Origin: Actinomycetes bacterium
Lineage (GTDB): Bacteria > Actinomycetota > Acidimicrobiia > Acidimicrobiales > Palsa-688
Direction: 5' to 3'
Assembly (NCBI GenBank): GCA_021796905.1
Contig: JAKABK010000168.1
Coordinates: 1 to 5,324 of the forward strand
Length of the DNA: 5,324 bases
Shown: piece after piece, positions 1 through 4,412 of the stretch
How the letters are laid out: the number at the start of each line of letters is the position of its first letter
How positions within the stretch are numbered: the stretch's first letter is position 1
Program-made: the position numbers and the translations under genes
The notes under the pieces: generated by a model
The model's database searches: none
Told to the model about the DNA's origin: nothing
The model's input: only the letters and a program-made list of their open reading frames with translations

Positions 1-1008
1 GCCTTCGCGGTGCTCGACGTGGAGATCCGCCCCGCGTACCGCAAGCGGCTCCTCGACCCCCGCGGCCGGCACCGGGCCGCCGAGCCGCTGCCGACGACGA
101 CGGTGAGCAGCACCTCCCGTCAACCCCCCGACGCGCCGCGCCTCGCCCCGGTCCGGGCGCCCCGGCTCGGCCCGGAGGAGGAGATCTACCGGGCGCTGGT
201 CCTCGGCACCTCCGACTACGTCCGCAAGAACGGGTTCGGCGAAGTGGTCGTCGGGCTCTCCGGCGGGATCGACTCGTCGCTGGTCGCGGTCGTCGCCGCC
301 GACGCGCTCGGCGCCGAGCGGGTCCACACCGTGGCGATGCCCTCGCGCTACTCGAGCGAGCATTCCCTGCTCGACGCCGCCGAGCTCGCCGGCCGGCTCG
401 GGGTCGACCACCGGGTGGTGCCGATCGAGGCGGCCCACGCGGCTTTCTCCGCGATGCTGGCGCCGAGCTTCGAGGGACGGGCCGAGGACCTGACCGAGGA
501 GAACCTCCAGAGCCGGGTCCGGGGGGTGACGCTGATGGCGCTGTCCAACAAGCTCGGGTGGCTGGTGCTCACCACCGGCAACAAGAGCGAGCTGGCCGTC
601 GGCTACTCCACCCTCTACGGGGACACCGCCGGCGGTTTCGCGGTGATCCGCGACGTCCCCAAGACCCTCGTCTACGAGCTGTGCCGCTGGCGCAACACCA
701 TCGGGGAGGTGATCCCCGAGAGGGTCCTCACCAAGCCACCCTCGGCGGAGCTGCGGCCCGACCAGCGCGACGACCAGAGCCTCCCGCCCTACGAGCTGCT
801 CGACCCTCTACTGGAGGGTTATGTCGAGGCCGACCGGAGTCCTGCAGAGCTGGTAGCCGACGGTTTCGACCCCGATCTGGTCGCCCGGGTGGTCCGCCTG
901 GTGGACGCGGCGGAGTACAAACGACGCCAGGGCCCGCCGGGGGTGAGGGTGACCCCCAAGGCCTTCGGCAAGGACCGTCGGGTGCCGATCACCAACCGTT
1001 ACCGCTAG
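1..1008 (+). CDS. nadE: Glutamine-dependent NAD+ synthetase, C-terminal part (5'-truncated by window edge)
   Basis: NadE makes NAD+ from deamido-NAD+ (NaAD), ATP and ammonia in the cytoplasm, the last step of NAD synthesis. The frame is open from base 1, so the true start lies outside the window. The first residues (LDVEIRP, then [10 protein letters not shown]) look like the end of the nitrilase-type glutaminase domain of the two-domain enzyme. A Pro/Ser/Thr-rich linker follows, then the synthetase domain. That domain carries the ATP-pyrophosphatase P-loop SGGIDSS (codons 259-279), then [26 protein letters not shown] and a C-terminal [19 protein letters not shown] block, all typical of this family. 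The stop is TAG at 1006-1008, and no frameshift or missing core motif is visible. Only 9 bases separate it from the next gene, so it may be the first visible gene of that operon. The NadE call is very secure. Glutamine rather than free ammonia as nitrogen donor is inferred from the remnant of the N-terminal domain. Confidence 0.96.
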   Translation, partial: AFAVLDVEIRPAYRKRLLDPRGRHRAAEPLPTTTVSSTSRQPPDAPRLAPVRAPRLGPEEEIYRALVLGTSDYVRKNGFGEVVVGLSGGIDSSLVAVVAADALGAERVHTVAMPSRYSSEHSLLDAAELAGRLGVDHRVVPIEAAHAAFSAMLAPSFEGRAEDLTEENLQSRVRGVTLMALSNKLGWLVLTTGNKSELAVGYSTLYGDTAGGFAVIRDVPKTLVYELCRWRNTIGEVIPERVLTKPPSAELRPDQRDDQSLPPYELLDPLLEGYVEADRSPAELVADGFDPDLVARVVRLVDAAEYKRRQGPPGVRVTPKAFGKDRRVPITNRYR

Positions 1009-1017
1009 CTGGCGCGG

Positions 1018-1716
1018 ATGGAGGCGCCGGATGGAGGGGAGGGGCCAACCGGGAGCTCCCGGCCCGGTTCGACGTCGTCCCGGTCCGCACCAGGAGCCCC
1101 GCCCCGCCGGGCGCGGGCGCGCCGGGGGGAAGGCGAGCGACTGAGAGACGAGATCCTGGCGGCGGCCGAGGCGTTGCTCATCGCCACCGGCGACGAGTCG
1201 GCCCTGTCGCTGCGGGCGGTAGCTGCCGCTGTCGGGGTCAGCCCCCCGGCGATCTACCTGCACTTCGCCGACCGGGCCGAGCTGGTCTTCGCCGTCTGCG
1301 AACGCCACTGGCTCCAGCTGGAGGAGGCGATGGCGGCGGCCGCCTCGGGGGTGGCCGACCCGGTCGCCCGGATCCGCCGCCGGGGGGAGGCCTACCTCCG
1401 CTTCGGGATCGAGCATCCCGAGCACTACCGGGTGCTGATGATGGGTCGTCCGGGCGACACCCCGGAGCGCTTCACCGACGGACGCCTCGCGGGAAGCGCC
1501 GGGATCGAGGTGGTCGCCGACGACCTGCGGGAGGCGATCGCCGGCGGCGTCCTGCCCGGGCAGGACGTGACCGAGGCGGCGGTCTTGCTCTGGATGGCGG
1601 TCCACGGCATGGTGTCGCTCGTGATCTCCAAGCCCGGGTTCCCGTTCCCCCCGCCGGACCAGCTCTACGACCGTCTCTTCACGATGGCTGTCCGCGGGCT
1701 CGGCGCCTCCCGGTGA
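1018..1716 (+). CDS. TetR/AcrR-family transcriptional regulator with WHG-like C-terminal domain
   Basis: Predicted dimeric DNA-binding repressor of 232 residues. Helix 1 begins near residue 42 (LRDEILAAAEALL). The helix-turn-helix is about residues 64-86 (SLRAVAAAVGVSPPAIYLHF), a textbook TetR recognition segment. The ligand-binding half contains YLRFGIEHPEHYRVLM (about 126-141) and WMAVHGMVSLVI (about 192-203), which resembles the WHG-type TetR C-terminal domain. ATG 1018 is the only ATG, GTG or TTG start available in this frame upstream of helix 1. It gives an unusually long, low-complexity N-terminal tail (about 40 residues rich in Gly, Pro, Ser and Arg) and has no clear Shine-Dalgarno site. 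The stop TGA (1714-1716) overlaps the GTG start of the next gene in a GTGA arrangement, which implies translational coupling. Its targets may include its own operon, but no operator is visible in the 9-base gap upstream. The ligand is unknown. Confidence 0.92.
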   Translation: MEAPDGGEGPTGSSRPGSTSSRSAPGAPPRRARARRGEGERLRDEILAAAEALLIATGDESALSLRAVAAAVGVSPPAIYLHFADRAELVFAVCERHWLQLEEAMAAAASGVADPVARIRRRGEAYLRFGIEHPEHYRVLMMGRPGDTPERFTDGRLAGSAGIEVVADDLREAIAGGVLPGQDVTEAAVLLWMAVHGMVSLVISKPGFPFPPPDQLYDRLFTMAVRGLGASR

Positions 1717-2267
1717 GGGCGCTCGACGCCGGGGGCTCGGCTGTCGTCTGCGGCGGCCACTGCTGGGTCGAGCGTCGGTTGTTCGAGGTGATCGGGGAGT
1801 GGGGCGCGTCGGCGGGCTCCCCCCGCACGGTCGTGCTGCTCGACCGCCACAGCCAGCACGCCGCCTGGCGGGCCGCGCAGTGGTGGGATCGCCTGCCGGT
1901 GAGAGCCGGGATCGACCGCGAGGCCCTCGTCGTCGCGCCGCCGGGCTGGCTGGCGGCTCTCGGTCCCGCAGGCGAGCCCCGCCCGGCCCCCGACGGCGAC
2001 GCTGCGATCCTCGCGGTCGTCCACCGGGTGCTGCTCGCCCGGCTCGTCCACCGCTACCGCCGTCACCTGGAGCGGACCTCCCCGGTCCACGACGGGCCGG
2101 TGGTCCGCACGCTCGGCCAGGTAGTGGCCGATGTGCGCTCCGACCGCGACGACGGGGAGGCCGCCCTCTTCGACCTGCTCGACGCAGCCGACACCCTCGG
2201 GAGGGTCGGGGAGGCCGTCGGGAGGGCCGAGCCCGCCTTCCTGGTCGACTACGGTGGGCTCCCATGA
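1713..2267 (+). CDS. Uncharacterised 184-residue protein, possible ferritin-like helical bundle
   Basis: I recognise no named function. Starting at GTG 1713, it overlaps the end of the TetR gene by 4 bases (GTGA) and keeps a coherent reading to TGA 2265-2267. The N-terminal part has GGHCWVERRLFEVIGEW (about 14-30) and RHSQHAAWRAAQWWDRLP (about 45-62). The C-terminal part has VHRYRRHLERTSPVHDGPVVR (split around 113-132) and a helical GEAALFDLLDAADTL stretch. Glu20, Glu25, His46 and His49 on predicted helices, with later His and acidic residues, recall actinobacterial proteins that I associate tentatively with the ferritin-like superfamily. No signal peptide or membrane span is visible, so it is probably cytoplasmic. 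Coupling to a TetR regulator upstream and a membrane peptide downstream suggests one regulated unit. Coding status is well supported by its packing between overlapping genes. The fold assignment is an inference and metal binding is untested. Confidence 0.8.
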   Translation: MRALDAGGSAVVCGGHCWVERRLFEVIGEWGASAGSPRTVVLLDRHSQHAAWRAAQWWDRLPVRAGIDREALVVAPPGWLAALGPAGEPRPAPDGDAAILAVVHRVLLARLVHRYRRHLERTSPVHDGPVVRTLGQVVADVRSDRDDGEAALFDLLDAADTLGRVGEAVGRAEPAFLVDYGGLP

Positions 2268-2338
2268 AGAAGCTCTTGATGCTCGCCGCCCTGCTAGGAC
2301 TCGGTTTCTTCGCCGCCAAGAAGTTGAAGGTCGTCTGA
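2264..2338 (+). CDS. 24-residue single-span membrane peptide, DLW-39-like but lacking the tail
   Basis: A tiny ORF whose ATG overlaps the preceding stop (ATGA, 2264-2267). A GGTGGG Shine-Dalgarno-like run lies at 2253-2258, five bases upstream. The peptide starts MKKLLMLAALLGLGFF, then AAKKLKVV and a TGA at 2336-2338. That is a basic N-terminus, about 15 hydrophobic residues and a basic end, as expected for a one-pass membrane peptide. The small actinobacterial DLW-39 family (about 39 residues) begins in a similar way, with MKKLL, a hydrophobic run and a basic segment, but continues to an Asp-Leu-Trp motif. Here the frame stops before any such tail. Its tight coupling to the 184-residue gene, its Shine-Dalgarno site and its sensible composition argue that it is real. 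Its function is unknown, and the family link is by resemblance only. Confidence 0.65.
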   Translation: MKKLLMLAALLGLGFFAAKKLKVV

Positions 2339-2354
2339 GCGCCGGCTCCCCGTC

Positions 2355-2380
2355 CGGCCCGGTCCCCAAGGGCCGGGCCG
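2355..2380 (+). terminator. GC-rich hairpin at the end of the nadE-TetR operon (possible terminator)
   Basis: An 11-bp stem pairs 2355-2365 with 2370-2380 (CGGCCCGGTCC against GGGCCGGGCCG, one G-U pair) around the loop CCAA. It sits 17 bases after the last stop of the + operon and in the gap before the convergent minus-strand gene. No T-run follows on either strand, so it is not a classic intrinsic terminator. T-poor hairpins are common at the ends of actinobacterial operons, and its position fits a shared 3' boundary. Confidence 0.5.
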
Positions 2381-2382
2381 CC

Positions 2383-2410
2383 CACGGTCACCTCGCCACG
2401 GTCACCTCGC
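2383..2410. repeat. Perfect 14-bp tandem duplication in convergent intergenic DNA
   Basis: The unit CACGGTCACCTCGC occurs twice back to back (2383-2396 and 2397-2410). It lies outside any supported gene, just after the hairpin and before the end of the minus-strand HAD gene. It looks like simple replication slippage. No function can be read from it. Confidence 0.85.
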
Positions 2411-2500
2411 CGTCGCCCCGCCCGGGCGCACCCCCGCTGCGGACCGACCCTGGGTGCCCACCTGCTGGCCGAGGGGTGGCGCCGCTCGGGGGGGAGATGG

Positions 2501-3283
2501 TCAGGGGCGGCGCCTCAGCCACCACGCGCTGAGCACCGCGGCGCTCGTAGCCACCATCGCCGCCGAGCCGTGTCGCCGGGCCCGCCGTCTCCCGGCCCCG
2601 GTGGCGGTGCCGGGGTCGGGCCGCAGCTCGAAGCGGGCCACTTCCCAACCCCTGAGCAGCGCGACCCGCCGCAGCGCCCGGTCAGGGTTGACCGCCACCG
2701 GGTGGCCGACGGTCTCCAGCATCGGCAGGTCGGTGATCGAGTCGCTGTAGGCCCATGAGCGCTGCAGGTCGATGCCTTCCCTGCGGGCGAGGTCCTCGAC
2801 CAGCTCGGCTTTCGCGGGGCCGTACGCGTATCGCTCCAAGCGTCCGCTGTAGCGGCCGGTCTCGTCGAGCGCGGCGCGAGAGGCGATCACGGTGTCGACC
2901 CCGAGGCGCGCTCCGATCGGCTCGACCAGCTCCTCGGGGGCTGCGGAGACCAGCACGATCCTCCGGCCGGCGGCCCGGTGCTCGGCGATGAGGGTCACCG
3001 CCTCGACGTAGGTGATCGGGTCCACGGCGTCGTGCATGCCGGCACCGACCAGTCGGCGGACCTCGGCCTGGTCCCAGCCGCAGGTCACCGAGAGCACCGA
3101 CTTCTGCATGCGGGCGACCCGGCGCGGCCCGGCCCCCCACCGGAGGTACACGAGCTGGCTCGCCGCTCCCTGCAAGAGGTTGCGTCTGCGCAGCAAGCCC
3201 GCCCGGAACAACGTCGGGGCGAAGGCCATCATCGACGAGCGGGCGAGGACCGTCTTGTCCAGGTCGAAAAAGGCCGCTTCCAC
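2501..3283 (-). CDS. HAD-IB family hydrolase (phosphoserine phosphatase-like) with C-terminal membrane segment
   Basis: A 260-residue haloacid dehalogenase superfamily protein, expected to hydrolyse a small phosphate ester using Mg2+. Motif I is DLDKT (residues 7-11; Asp7 nucleophile, Asp9 acid/base). Motif II is VLVSAAP (Ser113). The motif-III-side lysine is Lys158 in GPAKAE, and the acidic metal site is YSDSITDLPML (Asp181, Asp185). All catalytic residues are present. This pattern is that of subclass IB, which includes SerB-type enzymes, though the exact substrate cannot be read. Residues 238-256 form a hydrophobic stretch ending in a basic WWLRRRP, possibly a C-terminal membrane anchor. 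The start is GTG 3283. An in-frame TAG lies only four codons upstream and motif I begins at residue 7, so this start is essentially forced. There is no Shine-Dalgarno site, but a TAGGAT box ends six bases upstream, which suggests a leaderless mRNA. It is divergent from the STAS gene and convergent with the nadE operon. Confidence 0.93.
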   Translation of the reverse strand: MEAAFFDLDKTVLARSSMMAFAPTLFRAGLLRRRNLLQGAASQLVYLRWGAGPRRVARMQKSVLSVTCGWDQAEVRRLVGAGMHDAVDPITYVEAVTLIAEHRAAGRRIVLVSAAPEELVEPIGARLGVDTVIASRAALDETGRYSGRLERYAYGPAKAELVEDLARREGIDLQRSWAYSDSITDLPMLETVGHPVAVNPDRALRRVALLRGWEVARFELRPDPGTATGAGRRRARRHGSAAMVATSAAVLSAWWLRRRP

Positions 3284-3295
3284 ACGGCGATCCTA
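3284..3295 (-). promoter_or_regulatory. Putative leaderless-transcript -10 box (TAGGAT) of the HAD gene
   Basis: On the minus strand TAGGAT (3295-3290) is followed by CGCCGT and then the GTG start at 3283. The TANNNT hexamer with a 6-base spacer places the expected transcription start on or next to the start codon. The gene has no Shine-Dalgarno site, which agrees. No -35 match is visible. Confidence 0.5.
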
Positions 3296-3315
3296 GGGGC
3301 CGGGGCGGTGGGCGG

Positions 3316-3329
3316 CCGGTGGGTACCGG
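3316..3329. promoter_or_regulatory. Short inverted repeat in the divergent promoter region (weak operator candidate)
   Basis: CCGGT (3316-3320) and ACCGG (3325-3329) flank GGGT. The element lies between the two divergent TAGGAT boxes, where a regulator could act on both genes. Such short GC palindromes are common by chance in DNA this GC-rich, so support is weak. Confidence 0.2.
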
Positions 3330-3343
3330 GCGGCGCCGGCGGG

Positions 3344-3349
3344 TAGGAT
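3344..3349 (+). promoter_or_regulatory. Putative -10 box (TAGGAT) for the STAS/anti-sigma operon
   Basis: TAGGAT at 3344-3349 fits the TANNNT actinobacterial -10 pattern and would start transcription near 3356-3357. That gives the STAS gene a leader of about 44 bases with a strong Shine-Dalgarno site. It is the mirror image of the HAD-gene box. No -35 element is recognisable upstream. Confidence 0.45.
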
Positions 3350-3359
3350 CGTCCCCATG

Positions 3360-3378
3360 CGCCCGGGGTCCCGGGACG
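3360..3378 (+). promoter_or_regulatory. Hairpin in the predicted STAS mRNA leader
   Basis: CCCGG (3362-3366) pairs with CCGGG (3371-3375) around GGTC, and C3360-G3361 can add two pairs if A3376 is bulged. It lies between the predicted transcription start and the Shine-Dalgarno site and leaves that site free. A regulatory role is speculative. Confidence 0.25.
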
Positions 3379-3387
3379 CCGACGCGC

Positions 3388-3398
3388 AGGAAGGAAGG
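3388..3398 (+). promoter_or_regulatory. Strong ribosome binding site of the STAS gene
   Basis: AGGAAGGAAGG ends two bases before ATG 3401. Its GGAAGG core (3389-3394) has a 6-base spacing. It is the best Shine-Dalgarno match directly before a well-supported gene in the window. It fixes the start at 3401 and contrasts with the HAD and transporter genes, which have none. Confidence 0.8.
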
Positions 3399-3400
3399 CA

Positions 3401-3739
3401 ATGGAGCTCGGTTTGGAGGTCGACGACACCCGCCCACCGCACACGGTGCTCTCGGTGACCGGCGAGGTCGATGTCTACACCGCCCCCCGGTTGCGCGAAA
3501 AGCTCGTCGAGCTGTCGAGCCAGGGGCACCGGCAGATCGTGGTCGACCTGGAGGGAGTGGACTTCCTCGACTCGACCGGCCTAGGGGTGCTGGTAGGAGG
3601 CCTGAAGCGCTTGCGCAGCAACGACGGCGACCTGGGCTTGGTCTGCACCCAGACCCGGATCCTCAAGGTGTTCGAGATCACCGGGCTGACCAAGGTCTTC
3701 TCCATCTCCGCCTCGGTCGACGAAGCGCTCGCCGGCTGA
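3401..3739 (+). CDS. STAS-domain anti-sigma factor antagonist (SpoIIAA/RsbV type)
   Basis: A 112-residue, single-domain cytoplasmic protein of normal family length. The beta-strand region [20 protein letters not shown] (about 16-35) and [20 protein letters not shown] (about 47-66) are the classic STAS blocks. Ser58 in the DSTGLG motif is the expected phosphorylation site. In this family the unphosphorylated protein binds the GHKL anti-sigma kinase and frees its sigma factor, while phosphorylation by that kinase breaks the complex. The kinase candidate is the next gene, 28 bases downstream on the same strand. The start at ATG 3401 is supported by a strong Shine-Dalgarno site. Transcription probably comes from the TAGGAT box at 3344. 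I give no gene symbol, since RsbV-like paralogues cannot be told apart here. Confidence 0.95.
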   Translation: MELGLEVDDTRPPHTVLSVTGEVDVYTAPRLREKLVELSSQGHRQIVVDLEGVDFLDSTGLGVLVGGLKRLRSNDGDLGLVCTQTRILKVFEITGLTKVFSISASVDEALAG

Positions 3740-3767
3740 GCGCCGGGGTCGGGCGGGCTGCAAGTAG

Positions 3768-4253
3768 ATGATCGTCGCTCTGGAGCTCGAGGTCCCACCC
3801 CGGGCCGAGTACATCGCCATCGTCCGCCTGGTGGTCTCGTCGCTCGCTTCGGGGCGGCGCAACCTCGCCGACGAGCGTCTCGACGACCTGAAGCTCGCGG
3901 TCTCCGAGGCCTGCACCAACGCGGTCGAGGCCCACACCCGGGCCGGTACCACCGATCCGGTGAAGATCCGGGTGCTCGAGGCCGACGAGCGCATCGAGGT
4001 GGAGATCACCGACCGGGGCGGCGGGTTCGACCCCGACCGCCTGCCGCTGCACCCGCCGGTCACCGACCCGTCCCGCCTCGACTTCGAGCGGGGGCTCGGC
4101 ATCCCGTTGATCCGCACCCTCGTGGACCTCGCCCGCTTCGAGCGCCTGGAGGACGGCACCCGGCTGCGGATGGTCGTCTTCGGCGGCCCGGCCGGTGACG
4201 GCGGCGACGAGACCACCGAGATCCTGCGAGCGGTGCTCGCCGACGAGGACTGA
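3768..4253 (+). CDS. GHKL-type anti-sigma factor / serine kinase (RsbW-SpoIIAB-like)
   Basis: A 161-residue ATP-binding protein predicted to be the kinase and binding partner of the STAS protein encoded just upstream. The N-box is SEACTNAVEAH (about 46-56, Glu47 and Asn51), which binds Mg2+ and ATP. The G1 box is DRGGGFDP (about 82-89), and the G2 box is ERGLGIPLIRTL (about 107-118). These are in the order and spacing of the RsbW/SpoIIAB branch of the GHKL fold, and the length is normal. A family protein of this type holds a sigma factor inactive and phosphorylates the STAS serine. ATG 3768 directly follows an in-frame TAG (3765-3767), so no longer start is possible. It has only a weak purine-rich site, so coupling to the upstream gene is likely. 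A Gly/Asp-rich stretch (about 139-147) precedes the C-terminus. The sigma target is not in this window. Confidence 0.94.
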   Translation: MIVALELEVPPRAEYIAIVRLVVSSLASGRRNLADERLDDLKLAVSEACTNAVEAHTRAGTTDPVKIRVLEADERIEVEITDRGGGFDPDRLPLHPPVTDPSRLDFERGLGIPLIRTLVDLARFERLEDGTRLRMVVFGGPAGDGGDETTEILRAVLADED

Positions 4254-4286
4254 CCGACCCCCGCCCCCCGTTCCATGGAGGACTGC

Positions 4287-4382
4287 GTGGCTCGCTGGCG
4301 TCGTATCGCGGCCCCTACCGGGGCGCCCGACGGCCCCGTCGCATCCTCGACCTCGACCTCAGCTTCAGTCTTCGGTCGGTAG
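4287..4382 (+). CDS. Doubtful 31-codon micro-ORF
   Basis: GTG 4287 stands five bases after a GGAGG motif (4277-4281), and the frame runs 31 codons to TAG 4380-4382. The predicted peptide starts MARWRRIAAP and ends in a Ser/Thr-rich stretch. There is no hydrophobic segment and no known motif. An in-frame ATG at 4275 could extend it by four codons but lacks its own site. The good ribosome site is the only support, and composition and lack of any family resemblance argue against it. It could equally be untranslated spacer. Confidence 0.25.
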   Translation: MARWRRIAAPTGAPDGPVASSTSTSASVFGR

Positions 4383-4400
4383 CGGCAGGCGTCGCAGCCC

Positions 4401-4406
4401 TACGAT
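4401..4406 (+). promoter_or_regulatory. Putative leaderless-transcript -10 box (TACGAT) of the transporter gene
   Basis: TACGAT at 4401-4406 is followed by CCGGCG and then GTG 4413, the same 6-base spacing as the HAD gene. There is no Shine-Dalgarno site before GTG 4413. Together these suggest that the mRNA begins at the start codon. No -35 hexamer is clear. Confidence 0.5.
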
Positions 4407-4412
4407 CCGGCG

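Larger units (their letters stand above)
2339..2500. other. Convergent intergenic region
   Basis: These 162 bases lie between two gene 3' ends. They hold the hairpin at 2355-2380 and the 14-bp tandem repeat at 2383-2410. A weak inverted repeat (CCGAG at 2469-2473 with CTCGG at 2485-2489) sits about 10 bases beyond the HAD stop and could help end the minus-strand transcript. I see no credible small gene or promoter here. Confidence 0.6.
4254..4412. other. Intergenic region between the anti-sigma gene and the transporter
   Basis: Two mutually exclusive hairpins can form: GCCCC 4311-4315 with GGGGC 4320-4324 (loop TACC), or CGGGGC 4319-4324 with GCCCCG 4333-4338 (8-base loop). Neither is followed by a T-run. 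They may end the sigma-switch transcript or be chance GC pairing. A hexamer CCTCGA repeats twice, followed by CCTCAG (about 4345-4362). A micro-ORF (4287-4382) is listed separately. The transporter promoter is at its right end. Confidence 0.5.

Noticed and set aside
817..852. Internal GGAGGGTTATG inside nadE as a start of a nested gene
   Set aside because: The frame stops after about 11 codons, and the nadE reading through it is conserved-looking.
558..1712. Plus-strand frame continuous with the 184-residue gene, suggesting a 569-residue protein
   Set aside because: The part before GTG 1713 overlaps nadE and the TetR gene in another frame and is low-complexity Arg/Gly/Pro. Only the section from 1713 reads like a protein.
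808..2391. Minus-strand open frame of 527 codons opposite nadE, TetR and the 184-residue gene
   Set aside because: Its translation is Arg/Pro/Gly-rich with no family motif, and it lies opposite three well-supported genes. It is a typical high-GC antisense shadow.
2383..2410. Possible CRISPR-like or regulatory iteron array
   Set aside because: Only two directly adjacent 14-bp copies with no spacers and no nearby replication or Cas genes.
2682..3437. Minus-strand 251-codon frame overlapping the HAD gene
   Set aside because: Translation is Arg/Pro-rich without motifs, whereas the overlapping HAD frame has all catalytic motifs in order.
3319..3771. Plus-strand 150-codon frame across the STAS gene
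   Set aside because: Arg/Gly-rich shadow frame. The STAS frame has the strong ribosome site and the DSTGLG motif.
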